A stretch of DNA of 64,000 bases. Origin: Muribaculaceae bacterium (GTDB taxonomy: Bacteria > Bacteroidota > Bacteroidia > Bacteroidales > Muribaculaceae). A program made the position numbers and the translations under genes. The stretch covers positions 56,318 to 120,317 of the forward strand of contig JAFTDD010000084.1 of assembly GCA_017454355.1 (NCBI GenBank), given 5' to 3'. A model generated the notes under the pieces. That model saw only the letters and a program-made list of their open reading frames with translations. It was not told the origin of the DNA and made no database searches. Position 1 is the first letter of the stretch; each line of letters begins with the position of its first letter. This document shows positions 44,447-53,425 of the stretch, piece after piece.

Positions 44447-47011
44447 TTAGAACGTGAAGTGGAGCGCGATGCGCACACCGCGGCGAGACGTGCCGGGCAC
44501 ATCACGATAAGTCAAACGCCACACGTAGTCGACACGCAGGATGGTGAGAATATTGTCGAGTCCGACACTCATCTCGACATAGGGCTTGCCGTCATGCGCG
44601 CCGATAATTCCCTCCGGCAACTGGAGCAGGTCTGTGTTGAGACGAGGGTCGTTTTTCGATGACAAACTCCCCCACCACATTCGCGCGCTGACTACCTCAC
44701 GCAGTTTGAGTTTCTTGAGCAGCGGCACACGATTGAAGAGCCACCCATTTAGCCAATAGGTTACATCAAGGTGCACATAGCGGTCCGCGATAAACTCCAT
44801 CGGCTCCATCAACGCAAATGACTCCGGCTGGATGGTGTAAGACATATTTGCGGCCGGCATCATCAAGTTGGGATACTCGACGCGGCTCCACACTTGACCG
44901 GCACGCAACAACGCGTCAACGTAGCCGAAAGCCGACAGCCAAAAGCGCTTCTCAGCGCCCAACTCTGTGGCATGGACCTCGCGGCGGTTGCCGAACATAT
45001 TGCCGGGCATATAGACATGGGTGATGGAAAACACCGGAGCGTCAAGGTTAATTGGCAGTCGGATAGAGCGCATCTGGAAGAACTTCTCACCGGGTGCCCA
45101 GCGCAACGTCAATCGAGCCCCTGTCTGGTCATAATACGGCACAACGGTTCCGGCACCCGTCACGTAGGGCACCTGCAGTGAATGTTCATGACGACTATGC
45201 TCGAGTGTGAGCGTCACAGAAAAGTGGTGGTTGTTCTCACGGCGATACTCGAGCGAGGTGTGGCGCAGGTAGGCAATTCGGTTATCGCCACTGCGCTTCA
45301 GCGCGAGAAACACATTGTCGGCATTGGTGAACAGATAACGCTGGCCGTGACGCTCAACATCGTAACTGTGGCGCAGGCGCAACGAGTGGATGGGAAATTC
45401 GGTCTCGTAGCGTTCTTTTGGCGTGAACGAGTATTCAACCTGTCCCATATACTTCCACTTCTTGTCGCGGAAGCCGTAAGCGACATATCCGCGCATAAAC
45501 CAATGTTTGCTCAAGTTAGCGTTGGTGACCGCTCCGGTACGAAGTCTGAAGCCTTCGAGCGAGTTGCCGCTCAGCATCGTGTTCAGCGGACCGATATCCA
45601 CCTTGCTATTCTTGCGCGACGTGCCCACATAGCCACGCGCCAACGCCACTACGACACGCTCGGCCCAATAGAAGAACTTGCGGGAACGCAGTTTTTCGAC
45701 CATCGTTTTAACGCCGGTCTGCAAGTCATTATGCTCAGCGGGCCTCACAGCCTGCCAATACGCCTCACCCTGTGAGCCGGCTCGTGATTCGACTGTCACC
45801 TCATCCGGAAGATCAAACGGCGAACCAACGCCGTCAATCGACGGTGGCGGCACTGCGCCGAACGTTGTCATACGTCTGGCAAAAAGACCGGGAGTACCCG
45901 GGATGATGCGGAACTCTGCCTCGAGAACGTCAGTCAACGGTTCGCGGCAGCCATCGGCCCCACGGCGATAAGTCTGCTCCATGCTCACGCGCTCCACATA
46001 GTTGAGATTGATATTACGTGGCACGCCCATTGACACACGTTTGATAAAGAGGCGTGTAGTATCGGCCAAAGAGACGTAAATGTGTCCCACAAAACCGAAC
46101 GACTCGGTATTGAACGGAATGAAACTCAAATCTACACACCGTTCGCCATCCACCTCGATAGTGTCGTTGAGGTAGAACTTATAGAAACTGATCGCGATTG
46201 AAGATAACGGACTGACGAAGCGGTTGGTGAGAATCGTCACGTCGTTACCGTCAGTGATATCCACCTCGCGCAGCAGGTCGTCCATAAAACGCCTCATGCT
46301 CGCGGCATCAAACGAGTCGTCAAGTCCCTCGCTTTGTGAGGCATGCACCACTTGACGATGAGCGGACGGATTAAGTCGCCAATAGTGAGTGGAAAATTGT
46401 TCTTTGGCCACAATGGGGAGAACTTGCTTGCCGGTAACTTGAGAGACAAGGGCGTATTCATTGAGAAAATCGAATTTCTTCATCATGGTGCGCGTGGCCG
46501 CATCATCACCAACTTCATTGAGGCCAAACACCAATTGCTCAAATGCAGTCCACGACGTCTGTGGCCTCACTCGGCGCGGGTCATCATCGTGTTTGTGCTC
46601 AATCAGTCGCCGCGCCAACTCAACAGCGGGATTGTTCTTCTTGCTGTACTTCTCCTTGCCACGGGTCACCACCACTTCGCCCAAAGCATTGGCCGCAGGC
46701 ACCAGATCAGCCACAAGCACCGAGCGGGAATTGTCTACCGACACAACGCGAGGTTCATATCCCACAGCCGTAATTCTCAACACGGCAACCGCCGCCGGAG
46801 CGGCAATGTGGAAGCCTCCCTTTTCGCCGGCAACAACACCAATGGTAGAGCCCATGACAGCAACGGTGGCAAACGGCACCGGCTCGCGGCTAATTGAGTC
46901 GCGCACAAAGCCGGTTATCTCAATCGCCGTGGCTCGCATCACCGCTATAACCATGAGAAACTCCATCAAGGTCAATCGCGGCGAAAAAAATCTAATACGT
47001 TGAAAACTCAT
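44447..47011 (-). CDS. DUF5686 / carboxypeptidase-regulatory-like outer-membrane protein
   Basis: 854 aa. After a hydrophobic leader comes a carboxypeptidase-D-regulatory-like beta sandwich (ITGFVRDSISREPVPFATV) at about residues 32-115. The DUF5686 region then runs to the end, finishing in beta strands that fit an outer-membrane barrel (RRGVRIALHFTF). It resembles TonB-receptor relatives without a plug. Its start overlaps the stop of the upstream lipoprotein gene (ATGA). Function unknown; common in Bacteroidota. Confidence 0.88.
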   Translation of the reverse strand: MSFQRIRFFSPRLTLMEFLMVIAVMRATAIEITGFVRDSISREPVPFATVAVMGSTIGVVAGEKGGFHIAAPAAVAVLRITAVGYEPRVVSVDNSRSVLVADLVPAANALGEVVVTRGKEKYSKKNNPAVELARRLIEHKHDDDPRRVRPQTSWTAFEQLVFGLNEVGDDAATRTMMKKFDFLNEYALVSQVTGKQVLPIVAKEQFSTHYWRLNPSAHRQVVHASQSEGLDDSFDAASMRRFMDDLLREVDITDGNDVTILTNRFVSPLSSIAISFYKFYLNDTIEVDGERCVDLSFIPFNTESFGFVGHIYVSLADTTRLFIKRVSMGVPRNINLNYVERVSMEQTYRRGADGCREPLTDVLEAEFRIIPGTPGLFARRMTTFGAVPPPSIDGVGSPFDLPDEVTVESRAGSQGEAYWQAVRPAEHNDLQTGVKTMVEKLRSRKFFYWAERVVVALARGYVGTSRKNSKVDIGPLNTMLSGNSLEGFRLRTGAVTNANLSKHWFMRGYVAYGFRDKKWKYMGQVEYSFTPKERYETEFPIHSLRLRHSYDVERHGQRYLFTNADNVFLALKRSGDNRIAYLRHTSLEYRRENNHHFSVTLTLEHSRHEHSLQVPYVTGAGTVVPYYDQTGARLTLRWAPGEKFFQMRSIRLPINLDAPVFSITHVYMPGNMFGNRREVHATELGAEKRFWLSAFGYVDALLRAGQVWSRVEYPNLMMPAANMSYTIQPESFALMEPMEFIADRYVHLDVTYWLNGWLFNRVPLLKKLKLREVVSARMWWGSLSSKNDPRLNTDLLQLPEGIIGAHDGKPYVEMSVGLDNILTILRVDYVWRLTYRDVPGTSRRGVRIALHFTF

Positions 47012-47613
47012 CGGCGCAAATTCTCAAGATGAAAGCGAGCGGCCCGCCAAAGCGGTACACACGATGTGTCGGCCATAAGGTGAATGTGCCGCAAGGTGTC
47101 CGACAAAAGGCTGTCGCGCCTCCAAAGCGTACTATCGGCGTCGGCCGTGAGCGATGTGTCGGCAATCGCGGCAATGTATTGATGAGCAATATCCCGGCGC
47201 TCGCGCTTGTCGTTACCGGCCTGAGTGACAATATTAGCCAAACGGGCATTGACAGCACTTCCGCTCACCTCCCATCTGTCGCCTTTTATAGTTAAACTGA
47301 TATGACCTGGATGCATTACAAAATAAAACGGACGGCTATCACGGCCAAAGGTGAGGAAAGCCAGCCGTTCTCCGTCCAACTGAGTGGCAAAGCGACATGG
47401 TTCGCCTGTACTTTTTAACCAACTACCCATCGAGCGAGCCGAACAATAATCCGGCTCAATAACAAAGAACTCGACGGTATCGGCACGCAACCCGTCATCA
47501 ATCGAAATGTCAAGTGTAGCATCGCACAACGGCGTTACACCGTCAGTGCAAGCAACTGTTAGCAATAGCAAGGCTATTGCCGACAATAATTTATGTAGAA
47601 AACCAAAATCCAT
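47008..47613 (-). CDS. lipoprotein, DUF4369-like
   Basis: 201 aa with a lipoprotein signal (LLSAIALLLLTVAC, acylated Cys near residue 22). The mature part has a beta-rich domain like the DUF4369 region that precedes thioredoxin domains in Bacteroidales (FYFVMHPGHISLTIKGD), but no thioredoxin domain follows. A helical tail runs to the end. Coupled to the DUF5686 gene. The family call is moderate. Confidence 0.75.
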   Translation of the reverse strand: MDFGFLHKLLSAIALLLLTVACTDGVTPLCDATLDISIDDGLRADTVEFFVIEPDYCSARSMGSWLKSTGEPCRFATQLDGERLAFLTFGRDSRPFYFVMHPGHISLTIKGDRWEVSGSAVNARLANIVTQAGNDKRERRDIAHQYIAAIADTSLTADADSTLWRRDSLLSDTLRHIHLMADTSCVPLWRAARFHLENLRR

Positions 47614-47625
47614 AAAATCGAATGC

Positions 47626-47633
47626 AAAATTAC
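47626..47633 (-). promoter_or_regulatory. -7 box for the lipoprotein/DUF5686 pair
   Basis: Minus strand TAATTTTG, 13 bp upstream of the lipoprotein start. No TTG is found at -33. It is divergent from the tmRNA promoter. Confidence 0.4.
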
Positions 47634-47652
47634 AAAAAAAACATTATTCCGC

Positions 47653-47682
47653 TTGCTATTCCAGAAAAAAGATGTAACTTTG
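47653..47682 (+). promoter_or_regulatory. ssrA promoter
   Basis: TTG at 47653-47655, 19 bp, TAACTTTG at 47675-47682; the mature tmRNA begins 22 bp downstream. Confidence 0.8.
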
Positions 47683-47703
47683 CAGCCGCTTTTATCACTA
47701 ACT

Positions 47704-48100
47704 GGGGCTGACTTGGCTTTGACAGCGTGTAGAGGTGATGAGTAAGCATGCAGAGCGATGATGGCTATGCTCTTTAAAATCAGACATCGACTTAATTAAA
47801 TGGCGCAAACAACTACGCTCTTGCTGCCTGATCGAAGTATAGTAGATCGGCTTAATCCTCGCCCATAGCGCGGGGACAAGACATCACCCGGTGGCCGTGG
47901 CTTCGAGGCTTATCGACAAGGTGGTGCTAGCATATCGGAGATAGGCGACGGGGAGTCCCGACCCTGACCCGAAATTTAGGGGCTAAGTCTTCGGTTGGCG
48001 GTCACGGGCCTGCCGACGGTCGAAAAACAATCCGCGACTAAGCATGTAGAAACCTGATTGTCTCCGCGTTTGGACGAGGGTTCAAACCCCTCCAGCTCCA
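47704..48100 (+). ncRNA. ssrA: transfer-messenger RNA
   Basis: The acceptor stem pairs GGGGCTG (47704) with CAGCTCC (48093-48099), with a T-arm GGTTCAAACCCC just before it. CCA is not encoded. The tag frame GGC GCA AAC AAC TAC GCT CTT GCT GCC TGA at 47802-47831 gives GANNYALAA. Together with the charged alanine it marks stalled peptides for proteolysis. The segments between the tag and the 3' end contain several pseudoknot-like complementary runs. Confidence 0.97.
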
Positions 48101-48110
48101 CATCGCAATT

Positions 48111-48163
48111 AAGAAGGTAACGCCTCACGCATAATCGTTCACGCGAGGCGTTACCTTCTTTCT
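48111..48163 (+). terminator. ssrA terminator
   Basis: AAGAAGGTAACGCCTC (48111-48126) and GAGGCGTTACCTTCTT (48145-48160) form a perfect 16-bp stem followed by TCT. Confidence 0.9.
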
Positions 48164-48176
48164 AATGTAGCAACAA

Positions 48177-49094
48177 ATGCGATACTCGATACTTGTGCCG
48201 GCGTACAAGGCGGCATTTCTTGACGGATGTCTGCGCAGTGTAATTACCCAGGACTGCGACGACTGGGAATTGGTGGTGGTCGACGACGCATCGCCAGACG
48301 ATTTGCGCTCAATCGTGCTTCCCTACCTGAGCGACCCACGAGTGAGTTACCGCCGCAACGCTGTCGGCTATGGCGCGGCAAGCGTGGTTGGCAATTGGAA
48401 CGAGTGTCTTCGCCACGCCTCCGGCGAGTTTGTCATCTGCATGGGCGACGACGATGTGCTGCTACCAGGCTGCTTAAGCCGCTATGACTCGCTCATAGCG
48501 ACGCACCCCGGTCGTGATGCCTACCACACACGCATCGTTGTTATTGACGCCACTGGCGCGGTAATTGAGGATGGCGGTGAGCGCCCCGAGACGGAGGACG
48601 CCGGCGAGGTGCTATGGCGCAAGTGGCAAGGACGCAGGCAAGCGATGGGCGACTGGCTGCTGCGGCGCTCGACTCTAATGGCTCACGGCGGCTTCGCCTA
48701 CTTCCCCTACGGCTGGGCCAGCGACGATGTGACTGCAGCAATGACGGCGACAAACACCGGCGTAGCAAACTGCAACATAGCCGGATACGGCTTCCGCAGA
48801 CACGAACAAGCCCTCACTCGCGCCTACTCGCCGGAGCAGACGCTCGGCAAACTTGAGGCTTGGGACATGGTAGCACAGTGGGTACGACAATGGCTGCCAA
48901 CGCTACCCTCCGGCACACGCCACACCACCGACATCAATCAAGACCTCAACAAATATATCGCCCGCCGCAAGCGAGGCGACCTCTACCATGGCCTCACACC
49001 CTCACCCACAACCATATGGCGCTACCTGCGAGCCGACACCGGCCTCTGTGCCCCCACCGTCCTCGCTCTCTACCTCAAGCGCCTGTTCTGTTAG
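48177..49094 (+). CDS. family 2 glycosyltransferase
   Basis: 305 aa, GT-A fold. The N-terminus SILVPAYKAAFLDGCLRSV and VVVDDASPDD bind nucleotide sugar, and MGDDDVLLPGC holds the DxD metal site. There is no membrane segment, so it acts at the cytoplasmic face. It opens the surface-glycan region and starts 14 bp after the tmRNA terminator, with no obvious promoter of its own. Donor and acceptor sugars are unknown. Confidence 0.92.
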   Translation: MRYSILVPAYKAAFLDGCLRSVITQDCDDWELVVVDDASPDDLRSIVLPYLSDPRVSYRRNAVGYGAASVVGNWNECLRHASGEFVICMGDDDVLLPGCLSRYDSLIATHPGRDAYHTRIVVIDATGAVIEDGGERPETEDAGEVLWRKWQGRRQAMGDWLLRRSTLMAHGGFAYFPYGWASDDVTAAMTATNTGVANCNIAGYGFRRHEQALTRAYSPEQTLGKLEAWDMVAQWVRQWLPTLPSGTRHTTDINQDLNKYIARRKRGDLYHGLTPSPTTIWRYLRADTGLCAPTVLALYLKRLFC

Positions 49095-49125
49095 CAAAAA
49101 ATTTTAAAGAATGAAATAGAATTAT

Positions 49126-49133
49126 TACCTTTG
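49126..49133 (+). promoter_or_regulatory. -7 box of the acyltransferase gene
   Basis: TACCTTTG 18 bp before the ATG at 49152. Its overlap with the in-frame TTG at 49131 shows that TTG cannot be the start. Confidence 0.55.
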
Positions 49134-49151
49134 CAAAAAAATGTGACAATT

Positions 49152-50153
49152 ATGACAAAACAACGCATCGCCTACATAGATTTCATGAAGGGCTTGTGCA
49201 TCATTCTGGTGGTAGCCTTTCATATTAATCATAGTGTTATTGGAGACCATCTTAACGGAATGTTACAACAATTTCGCATGCCGATGTACTTCTTCTTGTC
49301 CGGATTGTTCTTCAAACTATACGATGGTTTTTGGGACTTCACTCGCCACAAAGTGAACAATATCATTATCCCAACTATCTTTTTCCTCTTAATAGGCTTT
49401 ACTTACGCAACTCTTCGTGGATTGGCATTCAACAACTTCGACTTTTCGGCCGCATTTCATTCATTGCCATCAAATCCGATACATCTGAATGCTCCATTAT
49501 GGTTTCTTATCGTACTATTTGAAGTCAACATTATATACTACCTATTACAGAAATTTCTGCCCCGATGGCTAACCATCGTTTCTGCCATATTATTATCCGC
49601 TATCGGATATTATATTGTCGATAGCGGGTATTATGTCCAACCATACTTGGATATTGCGATGATAGCCATGCCTTTCTTTGTGCTTGGAAGCGAATCAAGG
49701 AAAAACGGACTTTTAACCAACGGTCCCAAACTTTGGATTAGCTGCGCATTTGCCATTTTTACTCTAATTATCCTATATTATTTTGCCAGTGAGATTAATA
49801 TGTCTCATCGCGTATACCCAAATTATTTCCTTCTTTATCTATTGCCCTGCTTGGCTATCATGTCGCTGCTTTTCCTCTGTCAATACATCAAGCGACCGGT
49901 TCCGATTATCTCCTATGTGGGTCGATACTCAATCATCGTGTTGGGTACCCATTACTTCGTCTTATTTCCGATTAAAGCACTGATTTCCAGTCTATTACCC
50001 CCCCCCACTATAGACGAAATTCAACTGTTTCTGTTAACACTTTTGTGCACTCTCGCGCTAGAGTTTCCAATCATATACTTCCTCAAGAAATACCTACCGC
50101 GCTTTACCGCCCAACAAGAGTTTTTCACCACCGGCTGGAAAATTGCAAAGTGA
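49152..50153 (+). CDS. acyltransferase 3 family membrane protein
   Basis: 333 aa with about ten membrane helices. The N-terminal YIDFMKGLCIILVVAFHINH carries the acyltransferase-3 His; these proteins add acetyl or other acyl groups to surface glycans. The start is ATG 49152, not the upstream TTG in the promoter. The gene is markedly AT-richer than its neighbours, which suggests transfer. A run of nine C (49998-50006) inside the frame encodes three prolines and could slip. Confidence 0.9.
   Translation: MTKQRIAYIDFMKGLCIILVVAFHINHSVIGDHLNGMLQQFRMPMYFFLSGLFFKLYDGFWDFTRHKVNNIIIPTIFFLLIGFTYATLRGLAFNNFDFSAAFHSLPSNPIHLNAPLWFLIVLFEVNIIYYLLQKFLPRWLTIVSAILLSAIGYYIVDSGYYVQPYLDIAMIAMPFFVLGSESRKNGLLTNGPKLWISCAFAIFTLIILYYFASEINMSHRVYPNYFLLYLLPCLAIMSLLFLCQYIKRPVPIISYVGRYSIIVLGTHYFVLFPIKALISSLLPPPTIDEIQLFLLTLLCTLALEFPIIYFLKKYLPRFTAQQEFFTTGWKIAK
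49998..50006 (+). repeat. C9 homopolymer tract in coding sequence
   Basis: Nine consecutive C within the acyltransferase gene in an otherwise AT-rich gene. A change by one base would frameshift the last 50 codons. Confidence 0.9.
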
Positions 50154-50327
50154 TAATGCAGTAATTTCAGCCACGTGGCTGAATGATTATCTGAGGCGAC
50201 AATGATGCGGTTGCCTCCGATAATTTTTTGTTCAATATTTTTCAGTTGTCACATAAAAGTATCATCTTTTTATTGTTGTCAGCAAAACTTTGACATTGCA
50301 TTAACAGCAACAACACCTCACGAATTC

Positions 50328-50460
50328 CTCACGGAAATTTTTCTCGTAAATTTTCGTAAATAATTTTTAACGATAACCACATGCAAATAAGACATTTACG
50401 AAAATTTACGAAAATTCACGGGAGATTTATTTTCGAAAATTTTCGTGAATTTTCGTGAGA
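50328..50460. repeat. nested palindrome upstream of the flippase
   Basis: CTCACGGAAATTTTTCTCG and CGTAAATTTTCGTAAATAA on the left are mirrored by TTTACGAAAATTTACG, AAAATTCACGGGAG and finally CGTGAATTTTCGTGAGAG. It ends 17 bp before the -7 box. The 373-bp gap holds nothing else recognised. Confidence 0.75.
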
Positions 50461-50477
50461 GTAAATTCAATATTTTG

Positions 50478-50485
50478 TACCTTTG
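50478..50485 (+). promoter_or_regulatory. flippase -7 box
   Basis: TACCTTTG 41 bp before the ATG at 50527. The same palindrome, -7 box and leader recur at 53291-53425. Confidence 0.6.
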
Positions 50486-50526
50486 CAATTCGATTTAAAT
50501 TCCGACGCGTAACAGACACTGAAATA

Positions 50527-51975
50527 ATGCAGGACAACGCCCCCAAACACCCCGTCAACCGCGGCTCGCGGTTTATCAAGGACTTCGGCATATATGCCCT
50601 TGGCAACATCGGCATGAAACTCATCACGTTCATGCTCGTGCCGCTTTACACCTACTTTGTTGACAATCCGGGCGACTATGGCTACTTCGACATGTGTTTA
50701 GCGGCCTGCTTCTTGCTGATGCCAATTATGACGCTTCAGATGCGCGACGGCTCCTACCGATTTCTTGTCAACAACAAGGATGAGGCCTATCGCAAAGGTC
50801 TCATCTCGTTTGTCTACAAGGCATTGTTAGGCAATATCATGCTGGAGATACTCATTGCCACGGGCATGGCACTCTTTTATCCAGTGCGCTGCTTGTGGTA
50901 CACGGTGGCACTACTGGTGACGATGTCGGTGTTTGAGGTGATGATACAGATGATTAGGGCGACCAACGACAACCGCGCCTTTGTCGCCACAACGTTAACC
51001 ACTTCATTGATTACACCGATTCTTGCCGTGGCGTTTGTCGTTGTGATGAAAATGGGCATTGACGGCATCTTCCTGTCAAATATCCTCTCAAAAGTGTTTG
51101 GCCTTGCGGTGGGCGAGGCCCGCACGGGACTGTTCCGCAAGTATCTTAACCTGCGCTATGCCGATGGCGCTTTGGGCAAGGAGTTGCTCAAGTTCTCGCT
51201 GCCGATGATTCCCACTGCCGTGTGCTGGTGGCTGATTGGCAGCAGCAACCGGTTTTTCATTAAGGAGTTTATCGGCCTTGAGGCCAATGGTCTCTATGCC
51301 GTGGCGGCGCGCATGACAACGATGCTGCACATCCTGGGCACAATCTTCCATCAAGCCTGGCAGGAGCATGCCTTCAAGCAGTACAACAGCCCGGATCGCG
51401 ACAGTTACTTCTCCTCAATCTTCAATAACTTCATTTTCTTCTACATCATCTCGGCCATCGCGTTCATCTTTGTCGTGAAACTGATTTTCCCGTGGCTCAT
51501 CGGTCCAAACTATCAAGGCGCCATCAACTTTGTCTATCTTCTCACGGTGAGCACCATCCTCGCTGGCATGAGCAGTTTCTTTGACATCGCCTATCAATGT
51601 GCCAAGGAAACCAAACGCTCGATGTCGGCGGTGTTTGTCAACGCAGTAGCAGTGCTCGCCTTGAACTTTATCCTGATCAAGCCTTTGGGTGTCAATGGCG
51701 TAATATTGTCGATTATCATCACCTATTTCTTCTATTTCGCTTACCGTTACTACGACACGCGACGCTACTTCACCATCAGCGTCACGCCACGCATCATTGT
51801 GCCAATCGCGTTGCTGTTGGCCTGTGCGATGCCATTCTATTGGCTTGGCAACGTCTGGCTGAATATCGCGTGTGCCGTCGTCGCGTTGGCGATATCGGTC
51901 CTCTCGCTGCCGCGGCAAGCCAAAGATTTTTTCTCCACAATGTTCCTCTCAAAACTCCACCGCAAGAAAAAATAA
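50527..51975 (+). CDS. Wzx-type polysaccharide flippase
   Basis: 482 aa from the ATG at 50527. An earlier frame opening at 50455 includes the promoter and is rejected; the duplicated copy at 53426 supports this start. It is a MATE/Wzx-like integral membrane protein with about 12-14 helices (IYALGNIGMKLITFMLVPLYTYFV, GLEANGLYAVAARMTTMLHILG), expected to move lipid-linked glycan units across the inner membrane. A truncated paralogue lies at 53426-54323. Confidence 0.92.
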   Translation: MQDNAPKHPVNRGSRFIKDFGIYALGNIGMKLITFMLVPLYTYFVDNPGDYGYFDMCLAACFLLMPIMTLQMRDGSYRFLVNNKDEAYRKGLISFVYKALLGNIMLEILIATGMALFYPVRCLWYTVALLVTMSVFEVMIQMIRATNDNRAFVATTLTTSLITPILAVAFVVVMKMGIDGIFLSNILSKVFGLAVGEARTGLFRKYLNLRYADGALGKELLKFSLPMIPTAVCWWLIGSSNRFFIKEFIGLEANGLYAVAARMTTMLHILGTIFHQAWQEHAFKQYNSPDRDSYFSSIFNNFIFFYIISAIAFIFVVKLIFPWLIGPNYQGAINFVYLLTVSTILAGMSSFFDIAYQCAKETKRSMSAVFVNAVAVLALNFILIKPLGVNGVILSIIITYFFYFAYRYYDTRRYFTISVTPRIIVPIALLLACAMPFYWLGNVWLNIACAVVALAISVLSLPRQAKDFFSTMFLSKLHRKKK

Positions 51976-52034
51976 AACACTCAGGTTTCTGACGTAAAAG
52001 TGATTAATCATTATGTTAAAAATAAGCGGTTATT

Positions 52035-52097
52035 TGTAGGGGCAGAATTTATTCTGCCCGCCTGCCGCAAACGGGCAGAATAAATTCTGCCCCTACA
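52035..52097. repeat. 63-bp perfect inverted repeat (REP-like), copy 1
   Basis: Perfect 26-bp arms: the left begins TGTAGGGGCAGAATTTATTC (52035-52060) and the right is its exact complement (52072-52097), with an 11-nt loop. A second copy lies at 63927-63996. It sits between convergent-neutral genes and may also end transcription. Confidence 0.9.
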
Positions 52098-52146
52098 TTT
52101 CTCACAACTATCAATTTATCTACTATAGATATTTTAATATAACAGA

Positions 52147-53283
52147 ATGTTACCATCAATAACCAAAATTCAAGAAACACCATGTTATGTTTACGACATG
52201 GTGTTGTTGCGAAGCACAATCGACGAGATTAAACGCAACATTCAAGGCTACCCCGCCATTGTGCACTACGCTATCAAGGCCAACTATGCGCCGGAAATTC
52301 TCGCCACGATAGCAGCGACCGGCCTCGGTGCCGACTTGGTGAGCGGCTATGAACTGCAGGCGGCACTTGATGCCGGCTTCAAGCCGTCTCAACTCGCGTT
52401 CTCGGGGGTGGGGAAGACCGACTGGGATATCAAGGCCGGGCTTGACCACGACATCTTCTGCTTCAATGTGGAATCGTTCCCGGAATTGCAAAATATCAGC
52501 GACATCGCCACCGCCTGCGGCAAAGTCGCCAACATCGCAATCCGCGTCAATCCCAACATCAATGCCCACACCCACCGCTACGTCACTACCGGCGTTGCCG
52601 AGAATAAGTTCGGTATCAACCTCAACCTGCTGGACGACATCGTCGATATGGCGTTGCGCCTGCCGGGCATACACCTGCGCGGCCTGCATTTTCACATCGG
52701 GTCACAAATCATGACCATGCGACCGTATAAACTGTTGTGTGGCCGCATCAACGAATTGCAAGACCATTTTAACGCCCGTGGCATCTTCTTTGAGATAATT
52801 AACGCCGGCGGAGGACTCGGAGTGGACTATGACAATCCCGATGAGCACCCGATTGCCGACTTCAAGGGTTTCTTTGATGTGTTTAAAGCCAACCTCAAAC
52901 TCCGCGAAGGTCAACAATTACACTTCGAGTTCGGGCGCTCGGTTGTGGCACAGTGCGGCACACTGCTCTCGCGAGTGCTGTACGTCAAGGACAACGGCAA
53001 CAAGCAGTTCGTCATTCTTGACGCCGGTATGACCGACCTCATCCGCCCGGCTCTCTACCAATCTCACCACCTGATTCAAAACTTGACCTCAAAGTCCGAG
53101 CGCTGTCAGAACTACGATGTCGTGGGACCGGTGTGCGAGTCAAGCGACGTGTTTGGCCGTGACGAGCAATTGCCCGTCACGACCCGCGGCGACCTTATCG
53201 CCATCCGCTCGGCCGGAGCCTACGGTGAGAGCATGTCATCGCGCTACAACATGCGCCCCCTCCCCCACCACCAATTCATATAA
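52147..53283 (+). CDS. lysA: diaminopimelate decarboxylase
   Basis: PLP enzyme (378 aa) making lysine from meso-diaminopimelate. The PLP lysine is K44 in HYAIKANY. Other signatures are HFHIGSQ, GGGLGVDYD, FEFGRSVV (EPGR-like loop), VCESSDVFGRD and GAYGESMSSRYNMRP, the last two binding substrate. Length is slightly short for the family. It is isolated from other lysine genes and lies between an intact flippase and its decayed duplicate, so it may have been caught in that duplication. Confidence 0.9.
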   Translation: MLPSITKIQETPCYVYDMVLLRSTIDEIKRNIQGYPAIVHYAIKANYAPEILATIAATGLGADLVSGYELQAALDAGFKPSQLAFSGVGKTDWDIKAGLDHDIFCFNVESFPELQNISDIATACGKVANIAIRVNPNINAHTHRYVTTGVAENKFGINLNLLDDIVDMALRLPGIHLRGLHFHIGSQIMTMRPYKLLCGRINELQDHFNARGIFFEIINAGGGLGVDYDNPDEHPIADFKGFFDVFKANLKLREGQQLHFEFGRSVVAQCGTLLSRVLYVKDNGNKQFVILDAGMTDLIRPALYQSHHLIQNLTSKSERCQNYDVVGPVCESSDVFGRDEQLPVTTRGDLIAIRSAGAYGESMSSRYNMRPLPHHQFI

Positions 53284-53290
53284 TACGCAA

Positions 53291-53359
53291 ATATTCACGA
53301 AAATTCACGAAAATTCACGGGATATTAATTTTCGAAAATTATCGTGAATTTTCGTGAGC
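53291..53359. repeat. nested palindrome upstream of the flippase pseudogene
   Basis: Tandem CACGAAAATT units (period 11) are mirrored by AATTTTCG, CGTGAATTTTCGTGAG. Nearly the same as the right half of the element at 50328-50460. Confidence 0.75.
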
Positions 53360-53376
53360 ATAAATTCAATATTTTG

Positions 53377-53384
53377 TACCTTTG
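53377..53384 (+). promoter_or_regulatory. -7 box of the flippase pseudogene
   Basis: TACCTTTG, duplicated from the element at 50478 with the same spacing to the ATG (41 bp). Confidence 0.5.
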
Positions 53385-53425
53385 CATTACAAATTAAATT
53401 CTGACACATAACAGACACTGAAATA

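Noticed and set aside
49131-49151. Upstream TTG start for the acyltransferase
   Set aside because: The TTG is part of the TACCTTTG promoter box, so it would not be in the transcript.
50455-50526. Upstream start for the flippase at 50455
   Set aside because: The extra 24 codons include the promoter and the leader; the duplicated copy keeps the ATG at 50527 but does not maintain the upstream frame as coding.
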